Source: Eretmocerus hayati
Taxonomy: Eukaryota > Arthropoda > Insecta > Hymenoptera > Aphelinidae
Length of the DNA stretch: 64,000 nucleotides
NCBI GenBank assembly: GCA_029851415.1
Contig: CM056743.1
Span: forward strand, 67,424,186 to 67,488,185
Direction: 5' to 3'
Within the stretch, counting starts at the first letter, position 1. Each line of letters starts with the position of its first letter. Of this stretch, positions 48,551 to 60,554 are shown in pieces. The notes below the pieces were generated by a model. The model had not been told where the DNA came from, ran no database searches, and saw only the letters and a list, made by a program, of their open reading frames with translations. Position numbers and translations under genes: made by a program.

Positions 48551-49019
48551 TGCTGCCTAAATACTGCACAGGTCAATTCAGGCCACTCGATGCGGCCGTG
48601 AGAGAAGCGCTCGACTACGCTAATAATATGAGAATCCGTATAAGATTGTACTGCTTTGCTGTACGAAGTATATATGTACGTATAAGTTCCGTCGAAACAA
48701 CTTCCTCTCCGAAAGCGATTTCACCCTCGTGAAAATACGATATTGCATAACTCAGCGGATGAGTATTCTAGCGCAAAATTTCGGGATTTAAATGAAAGGT
48801 CCTCTAAATCTAAACGATTTTGATATGAGGATACCATGTCTTTGAGGTCAATAACATTGTCTGGTGTATGTTCGAAAAATTCGAGTAGGTTAGAATGCCC
48901 GACTCAGGCGTATATGAACACAGCGGAGCTGCTCGAAGGCTTCGCCATACTTCCGAGCACAGCTACCGCTGTGTCCAATATTATGATATTGTTATTAACA
49001 AGCAAATCATCCAAATGAT
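48551..49019. other. No gene recognised
   Basis: It contains short open frames without family motifs. Confidence 0.3.
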
Positions 49020-49134
49020 GATTCATCAATAATCATATGAAATCATTTATTTGACTCATTTAATTCAAATCAATCAAATCAAATTTGATAGTTTTCCAGA
49101 ATTCATATAGTTTTATCCCTACGTTATAATTAAA

Positions 49135-50990
49135 TTTCAATATTCATATTGATGTAATCTTCTACATTCCCTCCATTCCATTTTTCCTACTTCTTTCATT
49201 ATATAAACTACTCATCAAAATTCATTCCTTTTCATATTATCTTCAACCTCAATCATGTGATACTTAGTATTCTTAGATAATAAGATAGACTCAGATAAAA
49301 TAAATACTCAGATACACGCAACATCGACCATCACGAAAGGATATAATCAAGTTCGACACAATTCGGTCGATAAAAGTCTCTTACGGTATGTACCACCATC
49401 TAAAAAAATAAAAAAAAAGAATATAAGAGATAATTGCAATGAAAATATCCTACTCTACAACTCATTCAAATCATCCGCTCATTTCTATCAATCAACAACT
49501 CTACTTCCGAAGTTATTCTATCTTTCGAATTTCAAATTGATTTTCGAAAATAAATGACTATTTCCAAGCTCAACCCTGACACATGCCACTTGATCCTCAC
49601 TAAAATCAGAGATACTTCAAGAAAATTTAAATATATTTGAGAAAAATGTCACATATATCCATCACAATAATTTGCTTACACATACATCGTGCATCTGTGT
49701 AGAACGCTAACACCGCCTACAACGAGTTTGCGAAATTAACTCTCAATTTCTGTGATACTCAAGAAATTCTCAAGTAATTTTAAATTTACTTGATTGAAAA
49801 ACTATCATCGTACTCAATGATCATGATATAAAAATTATTGACTACGACATTCCAAAATGACAGTCTCAACCCTGTAATGCAGAGAGAAATATATGTATAT
49901 AATTCAATATTGTTTTCTTTCTACTCTATAATCCCATTTCAATATCTATATTGATATAATCTCCTACATTCCCTCTATTCCATTTTTCCTACTTCTTCCA
50001 TTATATAAACTCCCCATCAAAATTCATTTGATTTCATATTATCTTCAACTTTCATTATGTCACACTTTATATTCTTAGATAATAAGATAGACTCAGATAA
50101 AATAAATACTTAGATACACACAACATCGACCATTATAAAAGGAGATAATCAAGTTCGACACAATCAAGTCGATAAAAGTCTCTTATAGTATCACCAACAT
50201 CTAAAAAAATCAAAAAAATATGAAGAATATAAAAGAGAGTTGCAATAAAAATATCCTACTCTACAACTCATTCAATTCATCCACTCATTTCTAGCAATCA
50301 ACAACTCTACTTTCGAAGTTATTCTATCTTTCGAGTTTTGAATTGATTTTCAAAAATAAATGACTATTTCCAAGCTCAACACTGACACATGCCACTTGAT
50401 CCTCACTAAAATTAGAGATACTTCAAGAAAACTTAAATATATTTGAGAAACATCGCACATATATCCATCACAACAATTTGCTTACACATACAAAACGCAT
50501 CTGTGTAAAACGCTAACGCCGCCTACAGCGAGCTTGCGAAATCAACTCTCAGTTTCTATGATACTCAAAAAATTCTCAAGTAATTTTAAATTCTCTTGAT
50601 GAACAAACTATCATCGTACTCAATGATCATAATATGAAAATCATTGACTACAACATTTCAAAATGACAATCTCAACCCTGTAATGCAGAGAAGAATATAT
50701 GTATATGATTTAATATTGTTTTCTTTCTACTTTATAATTACATTTCGATATCTATATTGATATGATCCCCTACATTCCCTTCATTCCATCTCCCCTACTT
50801 CTTCCATGATATAACGTCCTCATCAAAATTCATTCCATTTCATATTCTCTTCAACTCCACACACACACAACATACACACGACAATCACCACACACGACAA
50901 CACACACAACAAACGTCAACACACGACATCGACCATTATGAAAGGAGATAATCAAGTTCGACACAATTCAGTCGGTAAAAGTCTCTTACA
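49135..50990. repeat. ~800-bp tandem repeat, two units and a partial third
   Basis: ctacattccct/ccattccatttttcctac lies near 49168, 49967 and 50773. acagtctcaaccctgtaatg occurs near 49860 and, slightly changed, near 50666. It is AT-rich and non-coding. Confidence 0.75.
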
Positions 50991-51279
50991 GTATGTACCA
51001 GCATCTAAAAAAAATTTTAAAAATATAAAGGCTATAAAAAAATGTTGGAATGAAAAAATTGATTCAAAAATATTTAGATTATAACGAAATAACTCGAAGA
51101 TAACAGAAATATAACTAAAAGATAAAAAAATAACCCAAAGATAAATTTCAAGTAAGAAATAATCAGGAAATACCTTCAAGATGTTCTTAGATGATGAGAT
51201 GAACTTAGATAAAATAAACACTTAGATAAACGCGACAGTGTCGCGGCAACATCAAACATTATGGAAGCCAATAGAGGGG

Positions 51280-51425
51280 TTGAAAGCGGATATTACAAAG
51301 CAAAAGCGCCGAGAGGTGCCAGTCCAGTTTAAATCATCATAAAGTGAAGTCGATGGCGCTCCAAAAAATCGAGAGGTCACTCTGGGATACGAGAACATTT
51401 AAGAATCATCATCAAAAAAATACTG
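51280..51425 (+). other. Exon-like cassette A3
   Basis: This is copy 2's counterpart of A1, ending ATACTG|GTAAGT (donor 51426-51427). Its end leaves one extra base, which would fit the phase at which cassette B starts. Confidence 0.45.
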
Positions 51426-51664
51426 GTAAGTAATTACAAAATTTACTCCTTTACTACTATATAATTAAAACAATTAAAATGAACTAACTATTGACAATAT
51501 ATAATTACATATTCTGTACATATGTTTTTTTAACAAGATATCCTAGCGCAGCACTCACCAAATCAACGCTACGCCCAGATGCCCTCACGTTTAGTTCTTC
51601 AGCGCACACCACTCATACAAACATCTAATCACAGCATGACGGCGGGCGGGTGAGCACTACGCAC

Positions 51665-51747
51665 CGACATTTCTCTACGTATATACAAAGCGAGGAAGCA
51701 CTCCGGGATTCGCATACATCCAAAAATCATCGTGGAAAACTGCACTG
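51665..51747 (+). other. Exon-like cassette A4
   Basis: This is copy 2's counterpart of A2, shortened by an internal deletion, ending GCACTG|GTAAGT (donor 51748-51749). Confidence 0.45.
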
Positions 51748-51951
51748 GTAAGTGATAACATAATTATATTACCACTATCATGAATTGGAACAATTCTAAC
51801 GAAATATATATTAGATAATAGAAAGATAAAACTCATACACTAAGCGCGCACGATCAAACTATCAACCACATCACACAAACACACCAAACAATCACGCTCA
51901 CCCGAATTGTGGAATCCAACATAAAAAATTATCTAAAATTGAATAGAGAAA

Positions 51952-51967
51952 TACAAACAAATACATA
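51952..51967. repeat. Left target-site duplication of the PLE complex
   Basis: tacaaacaaatacata occurs here and at 62596-62611, directly outside the PLE sequence. Two bases overlap with element sequence on the right, so the duplication is 14-16 bp. Confidence 0.85.
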
Positions 51968-52676
51968 ATGAAATAAGTAATGCGGCTGCTGAACGAGTCA
52001 CTATGGTCGTTTATTAGACTACGTTTCGACGACTTGTTTGTCGTCCTCTTCAGGTCTACAAATATATTGATTATTTGGCTATGAAATTTCAAAACAGACC
52101 AGGATAGATATGTATATTATAAGAATCAGGTACAATACCATCGTCAGCAGTTTCACATCATAAACTTCACAGGTAGTATGAACAGTCGAGTCACAATTTG
52201 TACATAACTAATAAAATCACCATCATTTCTCCTATTGATATCGTGTTTTTGAGTCATTTGGTACTTTTTATGATAATATTAAATTTCAACTTATTAACTG
52301 ATTTCAACGCATGGCACAGTGTTTGATGGATCACCTGATCCGATCTGAATAGTAAACAAGTCTCGATGATGAATGCTGACATCTGCCGATCATACGTACT
52401 AACCGTTTAATGAATCACAGGTCAAGAGAGTTACTATTATATCGATCTCATTCTTGCTTACATTTTCAAAGAAACTATCCATTCTCACTGAAATCTTTTT
52501 TATACTACAATGAATTATTTATCATCATTTTTCAATTTCATCAAAAGGGGGTCATAAGATCTGTGTAGGTTCAAAGTGTCAGTTTTTATGTTGATTGGAT
52601 GTTTTTGTAAATTAATATTTATCATTTCTGATATTGTCCTTTTTCGCCAATTACTTTCTGAATCTAAAATATCAAA
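51968..52676 (-). repeat. PLE pseudo-LTR, 3' copy of minus element
   Basis: It is 709 bp and co-linear with 59846-60554. It holds the last 54 or so codons of the RT-endonuclease frame, the 3' UTR and the hammerhead-like motif. Confidence 0.85.
52015..52058 (-). ncRNA. Hammerhead-ribozyme-like motif, copy 1
   Basis: On the minus strand it reads UAGAC / CUGAAGA / G / GACGAC-loop-GUCGUC / GAAACGUA / GUCUA. The CUGANGA and GAAA core boxes, a 6-bp stem II, a 5-bp stem I (UAGAC with GUCUA) and a minimal self-complementary ACGU stem III with a GUA cleavage triplet are all in order. One unpaired G precedes stem II. Hammerheads with very short stem III are known from Penelope-like elements. Confidence 0.75.
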
Positions 52677-53883
52677 TTCATCAAAATTGAATGTATGTGT
52701 CCTTTCTCTCATGTGTTTATTAATGACATATTCATCATTGATATTCAGACTTTTTTTCTTATGCTCATTCACTCTGACACCTACACTTCTCTTGGTTTCA
52801 CCCACGTACGATGCATCGCAATCATTGCAGTTCATCTTGTAGACTACATTTACTTGCTCTTGTTTTTCAGCTACATCTTTACCTCTTTTTATAATATCAC
52901 TTAAACTCTTATTTATTTTTGGAATGCATCTCACATGTAGATCACCTAATTTTGATGAGATTCTTTCAAAATGATTCCTGATGTAAGGTAGAGTTATATT
53001 GATGGGTTTCTTTTTGTTAGCTCTATTGCTTTTGTCTTTCTGTGCTTGTAGTGTGTGTATTCTATTTTTGATATGATATCTTACATAATTCAACGGATAT
53101 TCGTTTTCCACTAACATTTTTTCCACGAGTTTTAGATTTTTATTGTGAAATTTTTTGTGTGACAATTTAAGGACTCTATCAACCAAGGACCAAACCATCG
53201 CTCGTTTTTGGGACGGGTGATGACTCGATTGGAAGTTTAGTACTCTACCTGAGTGTGTTGATTTATGATACCAATCAGTCACTAAATGACTATCTTCCCT
53301 TATTACTAATGTCTCTAAAAAACTCAATTTTCCTTGGTCTTCCAATTCGTGTGTGAATTTTAATCGATTATCATAAGCATTAAAAACTTCCATCATCTTA
53401 TCAACCTTATCTCGAGGAATTATTGTGAAAATATCATCAACATATCTATAAAAAACTAAGGGCTCGAAATCTAGTTTCCTAAGACATTCCGTTTCTAAAT
53501 CCTCCATAACCATGTCCGCGAATCTCGGAGATGGGGGAGAACCCATAGGAGTGCCATACTTCTGTCTGTAATATACGTTTTGGAATTGAAAGAAAGTGTT
53601 CTCCATAAGGAATTTTACAGCTTCTAAGAAGTCTTCCAAGGGAATACCATACTTATTATGAATCGAAATGAATCTTTTTTCAACCGCTCTAGTGACTAGA
53701 TGTGTTCCTATGTGAGTGTACATGCTCTGAGCATCAACACTCATTATAACATGGTCATCTGGAATAACAATATCTTTCACTTTCTCTATAAATTCGACAC
53801 TGTTCTTGATGTATGATTTTGGTTTTGTTATACAAGATTCAATCATTCTATCAACTATTTTCGCAAATTGGTATATGGGTGAA
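52515..53883 (-). CDS. Penelope-like reverse transcriptase plus GIY-YIG endonuclease, 5' end lost
   Basis: This is the RT and endonuclease part of the minus element. It starts at SPIYQFAKIVDRM, where the 4.7-kb insertion begins. RT motifs seen in order are SVDAQSMYTHI, KYGTPMGSPPSPRFADMVME, FYRYVDDIFTI (catalytic YVDD) and GKLSFLETLV. After a lysine-rich linker comes the endonuclease: VNVVYKMNCNDCDASYVGET followed by KRSVGVRVNEHKK, a Y-x(n)-YVG variant of GIY-YIG with the downstream Arg and His. The last residues are LLMKLKNDDK. The product would copy element RNA into DNA at a nick made by the endonuclease. The open frame continues upstream to 53936, but those first codons (MEYKIPPIIN...) belong to the insertion. 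The protein cannot be made as a unit with its N-terminal half at 58.6-59.9 kb. Confidence 0.92.
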
Positions 53884-54000
53884 CTGCAACGTCGTATTTT
53901 TAATGAATTTATGATGGGTGGAATTTTATATTCCACATCTGCTTGGCGGCGAGACCTACCTTTGCTCCAGCCAGCAAACAGCGTCCTTTCTGATTTGTAA

Positions 54001-56036
54001 AAAGGGCTCGTTCAAAGAAAATTAATAAATGGTGCTTTTCGTTTACTCAACAAAATAATCGATTCATCAATTAGTAATCAAAATCTTGTTTCTTTACTGG
54101 TATAATCAAATATAAATGATAATCGAAATTCTTTGTTTTATAGTTATCAAAAAAATATACGACTTGCTTCACTATTGCTACAGAAAATGATAAAAGAAAT
54201 TATCGCGAGCACCGTTCTTTTATAATGTAAGCAATAATCAGAAATAATAAAGTTTCAAATAATAGGGTCACTCACTGGGTCATGGTTATATCAGGGTCTA
54301 TAAATAATGAGTCCAGTAAAATGCTCTTTGCATTGGCTGGTTTTATTATCAACTAAATAAGATTCAGATAGGTAATAATTATCAGATTCACAAAATGATA
54401 TAAATGATCACAATAAGGCCAGTATCTTGGAAATAAAACAGGTGTATTACAATTTTTATAATCAAATTAGAAAATGTTAAATTGAAAAGAGAAAAACGGA
54501 ATTGATTAAATATTGACTCAACTTTCAAATGATGATTCTGCCAGATGGGCTGAAAGATCCTAGAGAACTCAACACTGCTGATTTTCAAACCAAAAAAACT
54601 ACTTCTAGACGCGCCTAATAAATCAGGTTGCAACGCGTCTGCATCAGGGAGATACATAAAGGTGAGTACAAATTACTAATCCTCACTCGCCCACTAGCTT
54701 CCCCATACGTTGGGAAATATACGGGTTAAGCGCAAAATCCCGGTCGGGAGAACGCACGGGACTAGCAAGAAAACTTCGTAAATTGTTCACTAGCGCGTTA
54801 GTATTATTTCTGAAAACGGCGTGCTAAAAGGTGCACAATTATTTTCATGAACTACGGCAGCTCTGCTCGGCGCCACTGTGAGCTTATATGTGGCCACGTG
54901 CTATGAGCGAGCGTCTCTACCAAATAATAAATTTGGAGATATTTTCGCCGTTAGTTCATAAAAATGGAGTGTGAAAATTAGCTGGATCGCCTTTTGCAAG
55001 CTTCAATATAGAAAGCTTCAAAATGGCGGATCTGTCTCCTCTAGGCGTACTAGGGATGCAGCTCTTTTTCATAGGAGAGAGATAGGATGTAAAGGATTTT
55101 ATCTCGTTGCTCTGACTCAAGTTACTTTGCTATCTAGCCCTTGGCATCGATAGATTTTGCTAAGAGTCGGTCTCCTCAGATTTTAAGAAAATCAGGGATA
55201 CGAGCGTTGAAATAGGAAGGGAATTTAGAGTCGAATTACCTTTATGCTCCACGTAAATTCAGGTCTAGCCTTAGCATCAACGAGAAATCACGAGTTGCGG
55301 TCTCCTCTAATCACGCGTGATTAGGGATTCGGTAATTAGAAAAGATGAGGAAAGGCGTATGTTAGTTAAATAAATAACACTATGGTGCGGACTTACAAGC
55401 ACAAGGATTGCGTGAGCGCGGATACATCCGCGTGGCCTCGACGAGCTCGACGACGTGACCTCCGGGGCGTTGTAATAGCAGCGAGCTGGTGCTGCAAAAT
55501 GCCCAGGAATGGTGTGCCGGAACGACGTAGGTAGCTCACGATGTCCTTGGAGAAGTTGCAAAACTGTATTGGTGTGCAGTGATACCCGCACCTGACCCGC
55601 GTCGCAGTACCTGGAGCTCTTCTTCAGGAGTAGATGTTTCCAGGTTGGTTGTTGAGACGTAAGTGCTGCTTTCGGAGCTCGTCTCCGACCTCGCAAGCTT
55701 TCGCGCCGCCGAACTTCAACCCCCTCTCAGCCATGCGCAGAGACGAAATCACATTTACCCGCGACAGCCGCTTTGCGCGGCTTGGGTTGAATCCTAGGGA
55801 AAGGGCAGGGCCCTTCTAGTTTCCGTACTCACCCCCTTTCAACCGTAATAGGGGAGGAAAAAAAAGGGGAAAACTTCTCTGTCTCTATTCATATTTCCAC
55901 ATGACCCCTGTTTCCCCCCTCTCTCAAGTAATCGAAACACGATTCTCACAAACAGATTGTGAAAAGCGTGCAATTGCTTTCCCAATCTGTCTGTAATGAG
56001 CTTTTCAATTACTATGTGCTTGCAAATGCGGCTTAC
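54001..56036. other. Left part of the insertion; no gene recognised
   Basis: A 129-codon frame at 55307-55696 (-) begins MRGRRRAPKAALTSQQPT. It is composition-driven and matches nothing I know. A donor-like AAAG|GTGAGTAC lies near 54660. Confidence 0.35.
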
Positions 56037-56953
56037 TCGAAGTTGGCTGGAAAAGCTGTGAAAAGTCATGACTTCTAACATTCATTTTCACGGTCTAATT
56101 AAATACATCAATAATATGCATTGATAATTTTGAATACAGTTTCCAATTTTCCGAGAAAAATCATGGAAAAATAGCCACTTTTGGAGCGCTGTTACGTGCT
56201 CTAACGGAAACCAGCTGGTTGTATGTAAATGTAGGAATTGTATACACCGCAGACCAAACGAGATTTGCCCTTCGGTGAGACCCTGCGAGCCCTTTAGCAA
56301 TAAAGAATGCCTAATTGTTTCATTGCCCGAAATCCCAGATCACCAAATGTGTACATCAGTCCCAAACAGCGGAATTCTCTCTGCGAGCGCGCAATTCTTT
56401 GAGGGCACCGGCAAAGCTCAAGAAAGTTCGTCTGCTACGTTGGACTGCTTGTTACATGCTTGTTATATTTACGCGGATGTCATCCTCAAGAGCCCGAGTT
56501 CTCGAGGATGGTTTGTGCTTTTGCAATGCTAGGACGTGAGCAATACGGCACGCGTACTCGACATTGAGTTTTGCCCCGTCGACGTGGGGGTCGTGGTGGC
56601 AACGAGAAAGTTGTGTTCCGCTGTTTGGGACTGATGTACACATTTGGTGATCTGGGATTTCGAGCAATGGAACAATTAGGCATTCTTTATTGCTAAAGGG
56701 CTCGCAGGGTCTCACCGAAGGGCAAATCTCGTTTGGTCTGCGGTGTATACAATTCCTACATTTACATACAACCAGCTGGTTTCCGTTAGAGCACGTAACA
56801 GCGCTCCAAAAGTGGCTATTTTTCCATGATTTTTCTCGGAAAATTGGAAACTGTATTCAAAATTATCAATGCATATTATTGATGTATTTAATTAGGTCGT
56901 GAAAATGAATGTTAGAAGTCATGACTTTTCACAGCTTTTCCAGCCAACTTCGA
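56037..56953. repeat. Inverted repeat, two 338-bp arms
   Basis: The arms 56037-56374 and 56616-56953 are almost identical in inverted orientation (gaagttggctggaaaagctg ... cccaaacagcggaa). The spacer is 241 bp. The spacer contains a smaller hairpin (catcctc, gaggatg) near 56481. Confidence 0.85.
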
Positions 56954-57059
56954 GCAAGTGCAAATGCGCGGCTACTTGGCACTTGCGCACAGAATGAGAG
57001 AGAGAGAGACAGCAACAAGTGGTGTCGTCTGCTCCGTTGTGCTGCCCGGCGCCTCGGCG

Positions 57060-58350
57060 ACGGCGTGACGTGGTGCAAGTTATCCTGGTGTTATAATGAA
57101 TGGTGAAAACTCTGTGAGTGTTGTGGCAGGTGTTTTGTGCAGCTAATTGACCTGGGGAGCCACCAAAACAGCAGCGGCAACGTGTCATGCTGATGCTGAG
57201 TCGGCGTGCATGTCGCAAGCAAAGGCATTTCAGCTGCAAAAACACCTGTCGGAAATCGGGTAAGTACTCACCTATGAGTGTTTTTCACTACGGGTTTTTA
57301 CATGTACTACTTAGATAAGGTCCCCCGGCAACCCTTTATCACATTACATTCCCTAAATAGGATGTACTTTTTGCATGCGCAAGGTTAGAATGGGAGCCGG
57401 TTTCCCTATGTATTAGCATGGGGCTGTCTTTGGCAGTCACCAAAATTTCTCAAGTTTGGGCTTCTTGGCACTAAATGCATGGGTGAATATGCTTAAAAGG
57501 CTATAAAAAATGCTAGCTTTTAGATGCACCAACTCCCATACACCTAGGATAATTCAGTCTCAAATTTCACAGGTGACCTCTTTTGCGGTTTTTAAGAACG
57601 GAGGTCTGGTTCGACTACGAACTTGGTCTGGGGCCTACTGGAGGTGTCAGAGTGGATTCTACAGGTTCTCAGCATCATCATCAACTATGTGAGACCACTC
57701 TTAACATGTTTTAATCAATTATTGATGAAAATGAGGTGAGTAATGTAAATCTCCGAACTTGGGTATCATACTTTTTCCAGTCATTTGGAACGTTATGTGT
57801 AAGATGATACTTATATGTGAATCAGCTGATTGAAAATTGGCCTTAGTCTTAGTCAAACATAATTCTAATGTAATTTTGTGGTTTTCAGGCATCTGAAGTG
57901 GAAACCTGTAGTTGCAGCTGCTTGAACAACCACAACTTAGGTACTCCTCGACTTCTGATCCCCACCTTATCTGGCACTTGAAAGGACGTTGGCTTTAAAT
58001 CCTTTTTAAGGTAAGACTAATTTTACCAATTTTTCTGATGTGAAATTATAGGTTATCTTGACTTATGAAACTTTCTTTCCAGTTTCATAACAAACTTTAT
58101 CTTACAGGTTGTGATCAGTACCTTGGTTTGGTACTGGTTGAAATGTTGAAATAAAACTAATAATTTTTTGTGTGTTCTAGGTAACTGCTGGAGCTTGCGG
58201 AGGAATACCCAGGGACCACAAGGATCATCAGGACATCCACCGGTAACTCTCAGCAGCCAGACCTAAGGGATTTTGGATTTTGACCCAACGATTGCTGAAT
58301 CTTGTGAGGTATTGTTCCTCACAGCCAAGGTGTGTTGCCAATTGAGAATT
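57060..58350 (+). ncRNA. Candidate spliced non-coding transcript inside the insertion
   Basis: A run of good splice signals in order: AATCGG|GTAAGTAC (57259), ATTTCACAG (57573), ATGAG|GTGAGTAA (57734), GGTTTTCAG (57890), TTTAAG|GTAAGACT (58012), ATCTTACAG (58108) and GTGTTCTAG (58180). The candidate exons carry no shared reading frame. No promoter or polyadenylation evidence was seen, so this is a suggestion only. Confidence 0.3.
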
Positions 58351-58578
58351 TTTTATACACAAATGCATGGAATTAACTTTATTATTTTTGAATCTTGTAC
58401 TAATTCAGAATATTTTTTTTTTTAGGAACTGGACATCATAACTAAAGTAAAATATTGATTCATAATAAGGAAAATTAAAGCTTCTTCTATATTCAATTCG
58501 CGTTAAATCTTCTCCTAAAATTAACTATAAATATGCAACTATAAATTTACAAAATTATAAAAAACTGAACCATTGCAG

Positions 58579-59970
58579 AACCTATACAAGAAACAATTGG
58601 TCTCAAAGGAATATTTTCTTTATGAATTTTCGGCAACCCGTAAATTTTCGGTAAAAAGTATCTGTTTGTGTTAAACTATTTTTGTGATACTTCCGCTCAA
58701 AATATTCATTGTCATTCCATTTGTTCATGAGATTTTTTGTCACCGTTCGAAGCTTACTGAGAGGGTTAAACTTCAATTTCTCATAAGTTTTACTATCAGA
58801 TAACAGCAAATTCATCTTATTTACATAGTCAGACCTATTAAGCGCGACGGTGACATTGCCCTTATCAGCCATAGTGATCAATACATCTTCACTTTTTGCC
58901 AAATTTTTGGCTTTCCTCAAATTAAGGTCAAAAACTCTATTCTCATATGGTACATGTTTATTATTACTTCCACTTGTCAGAAAATCTCGAATCAATGTAC
59001 TTCTGATATTACTTTTCAGGACATCATCTATGTCCCATTGTCCAAGACTACATTCAACATTTTTTATGGACTCTACGATATCTCTCTTGTTCAAATTTGC
59101 TTCTTTTTTATTAAATTTTGGACCTAAAGCAAAAATTCTAGCTATGTCTGGAGAAATTGTGATATCAGAGAGATTATGAAACCATTTCTCAAACTTTCTA
59201 TTATCATTATTGGCTGTATTTTTGTTACAAGAGATATTGTTCGATGTTTTCAATAGTTTCGGTAGTAATTCCGGTGTTAAAACTCTTTTTTCACTTTCAA
59301 CAATATTGAGAAGCTTCTTCGCATGGGAGCGGTCTAGTTCTTCAACCATTTTCAAACTATGGCTAACTTGTGATTCGACAAACCGATCAACAATTTCTGA
59401 ATCAATTACTTCACGAATTTGTTCTAATAAGACATTCTTATGTTTCGTCAAGTAGTCTATATGTATGTTAAGATCTTCAATTTCCAAATTTAAAAGGAAT
59501 TTCTCTAGTTTGTCTACTCTTTTTTGGAATTTCCTCATCCCCGTTCTGCTATGGAAAGTAAAATGTTTGAACTTACAGTCTAGTTGAGAAATGTGCTTTG
59601 GCATACAATCTGCGAATCGACAACCCAATAAGAACTTTCTTTGAGCTTTGGCTGTGATGATACTTCTGAACGTTTTTACCCAAACTTTCATTTTTGATGT
59701 TACATCTTCTCCATAGGTCTGTTTGATGGATCCAAAAAAATTATGTGCTCCACCTGGTGTATTGGTAGAGTTGGTAAGGGGTCTCTCCAGCCCATGCCCT
59801 TTGTTGTTGATAATCATGGTGTATATGCACTCGTGTTCGTTTCTAATGAAATAAGTAATGCGGCTGCTGAACGAGTCACTATGGTCGTTTATTAGACTAC
59901 GTTTCGACGACTTGTTTGTCGTCCTCTTCAGGTCTACAAATATATTGATTATTTGGCTATGAAATTTCAA
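58579..59970 (-). pseudogene. Penelope-like N-terminal ORF, frameshifted into RT
   Basis: This is the N-terminal half of the PLE protein. It starts MKFHSQIINIFVDLKRTTNK; its first 42 codons are read through the hammerhead-like sequence of the pseudo-LTR. It continues NEHECIYTMIINNKGHGLER and SKMKVWVKTFRSIITAKAQR, then a long charged, partly coiled-coil-like region (FQKRVDKLEKFLLNLEIEDL) and KSEDVLITMADKGNVTVALN, a motif regularly found just before PLE RT domains. At about 58648 one base is missing relative to the plus copy (gatactttttaccg against gatacacttttaccg). The frame therefore leaves QTDT into [11 protein letters not shown] instead of [16 protein letters not shown]. Homology then ends at 58579, where the 4.7-kb insertion begins. 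No function is known for the N-terminal domain beyond its constant association with RT. Confidence 0.85.
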
Positions 59971-60554
59971 AACAGACCAGGATAGATATGTATATTATAA
60001 GAATCAGGTACAATACCATCGTCAGCAGTTTCACATCATAAACTTCACAGGTAGTATGAACAGTCGAGTCACAACTTGTACATAAATAATAAAATCACCA
60101 TCATTTCTCCTATTGATATCGTGTTTTTGAGTCATTTGGTACTTTTTATGATAATATTAAATTTCAACTTATTAACTGATTTCAACGCATGGCACAGTGT
60201 TTGATGGATCACCTGATCCGATCTGAATAGTAAACGAGTCTCGATGATGAATGCTGACATCTGCCGATCATACGTACTAACCGTTTAATGAATCACAGGT
60301 CAAGAGAGTTACTATTATATCGATCTCATTCTTGCTTACATTTTCAAAGAAACTATCCATTCTCACTGGAATCTTTTTTATACTACAATGAATTATTTAT
60401 CATCATTTTTCAATTTCATCAAAAGGGGGTCATGAGATCTGTGTAGGTTCAAAGTGTCAGTTTTTATGTTGATTGGATGTTTTTGTAAATTAATATTTAT
60501 CATTTCTGATATTGTCCTTTTTCGCCAATTACTTTCTGAATCTAAAATATCAAA
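59846..60554 (-). repeat. PLE pseudo-LTR, 5' copy of minus element
   Basis: It is the same 709 bp as 51968-52676. Here it leads directly into the N-terminal ORF, and its far end is joined to the inverted plus-strand copy. Confidence 0.85.
59893..59936 (-). ncRNA. Hammerhead-ribozyme-like motif, copy 2
   Basis: It is identical in all 44 bases to the motif at 52015-52058. It lies inside the coding start of the N-terminal ORF, so self-cleavage at the GUA|GUCUA position would separate the start codon from most of the frame. Confidence 0.75.

Larger units (their letters stand above)
49020..51967. repeat. Large duplicated segment, copy 2, left part
   Basis: It is co-linear with copy 1. It carries the empty site of the 43578-43910 MITE near 51196 and cassettes A3 and A4. 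It is cut at 51967 by the PLE insertion and resumes at 62598. Confidence 0.75.
53884..58578. mobile_element. 4.7-kb insertion inside the PLE RT region
   Basis: Comparison with the intact plus copy (tataggttcacccatatacc at about 60642) shows that this block is foreign. Its ends are CTGCAACG and, inverted, CTGCAATGG, flanked by AA (53882-53883 and 58579-58580). It holds no recognisable transposase. Contents: AT-rich 53.9-54.6 kb, GC-richer 54.7-55.8 kb, a 917-bp inverted-repeat structure and a region of strong splice signals (57.1-58.4 kb). The class is unknown. Confidence 0.7.

Noticed and set aside
52576..52904. Open frames on the plus strand across the RT-endonuclease region, and their mirror at 61626-61954
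   Set aside because: They are shadows of the strongly supported RT-GIY-YIG frame.
55307..55696. 129-codon minus-strand frame in the insertion
   Set aside because: No motif, biased composition, and no start or splice context.
53884..58578. The 4.7-kb block as a natural intron of the Penelope element, since PLEs may keep introns
   Set aside because: Removing a GT...AG interval does not restore the sequence of the plus copy exactly (one G is lost). The termini form an inverted repeat with a 2-bp duplication instead.
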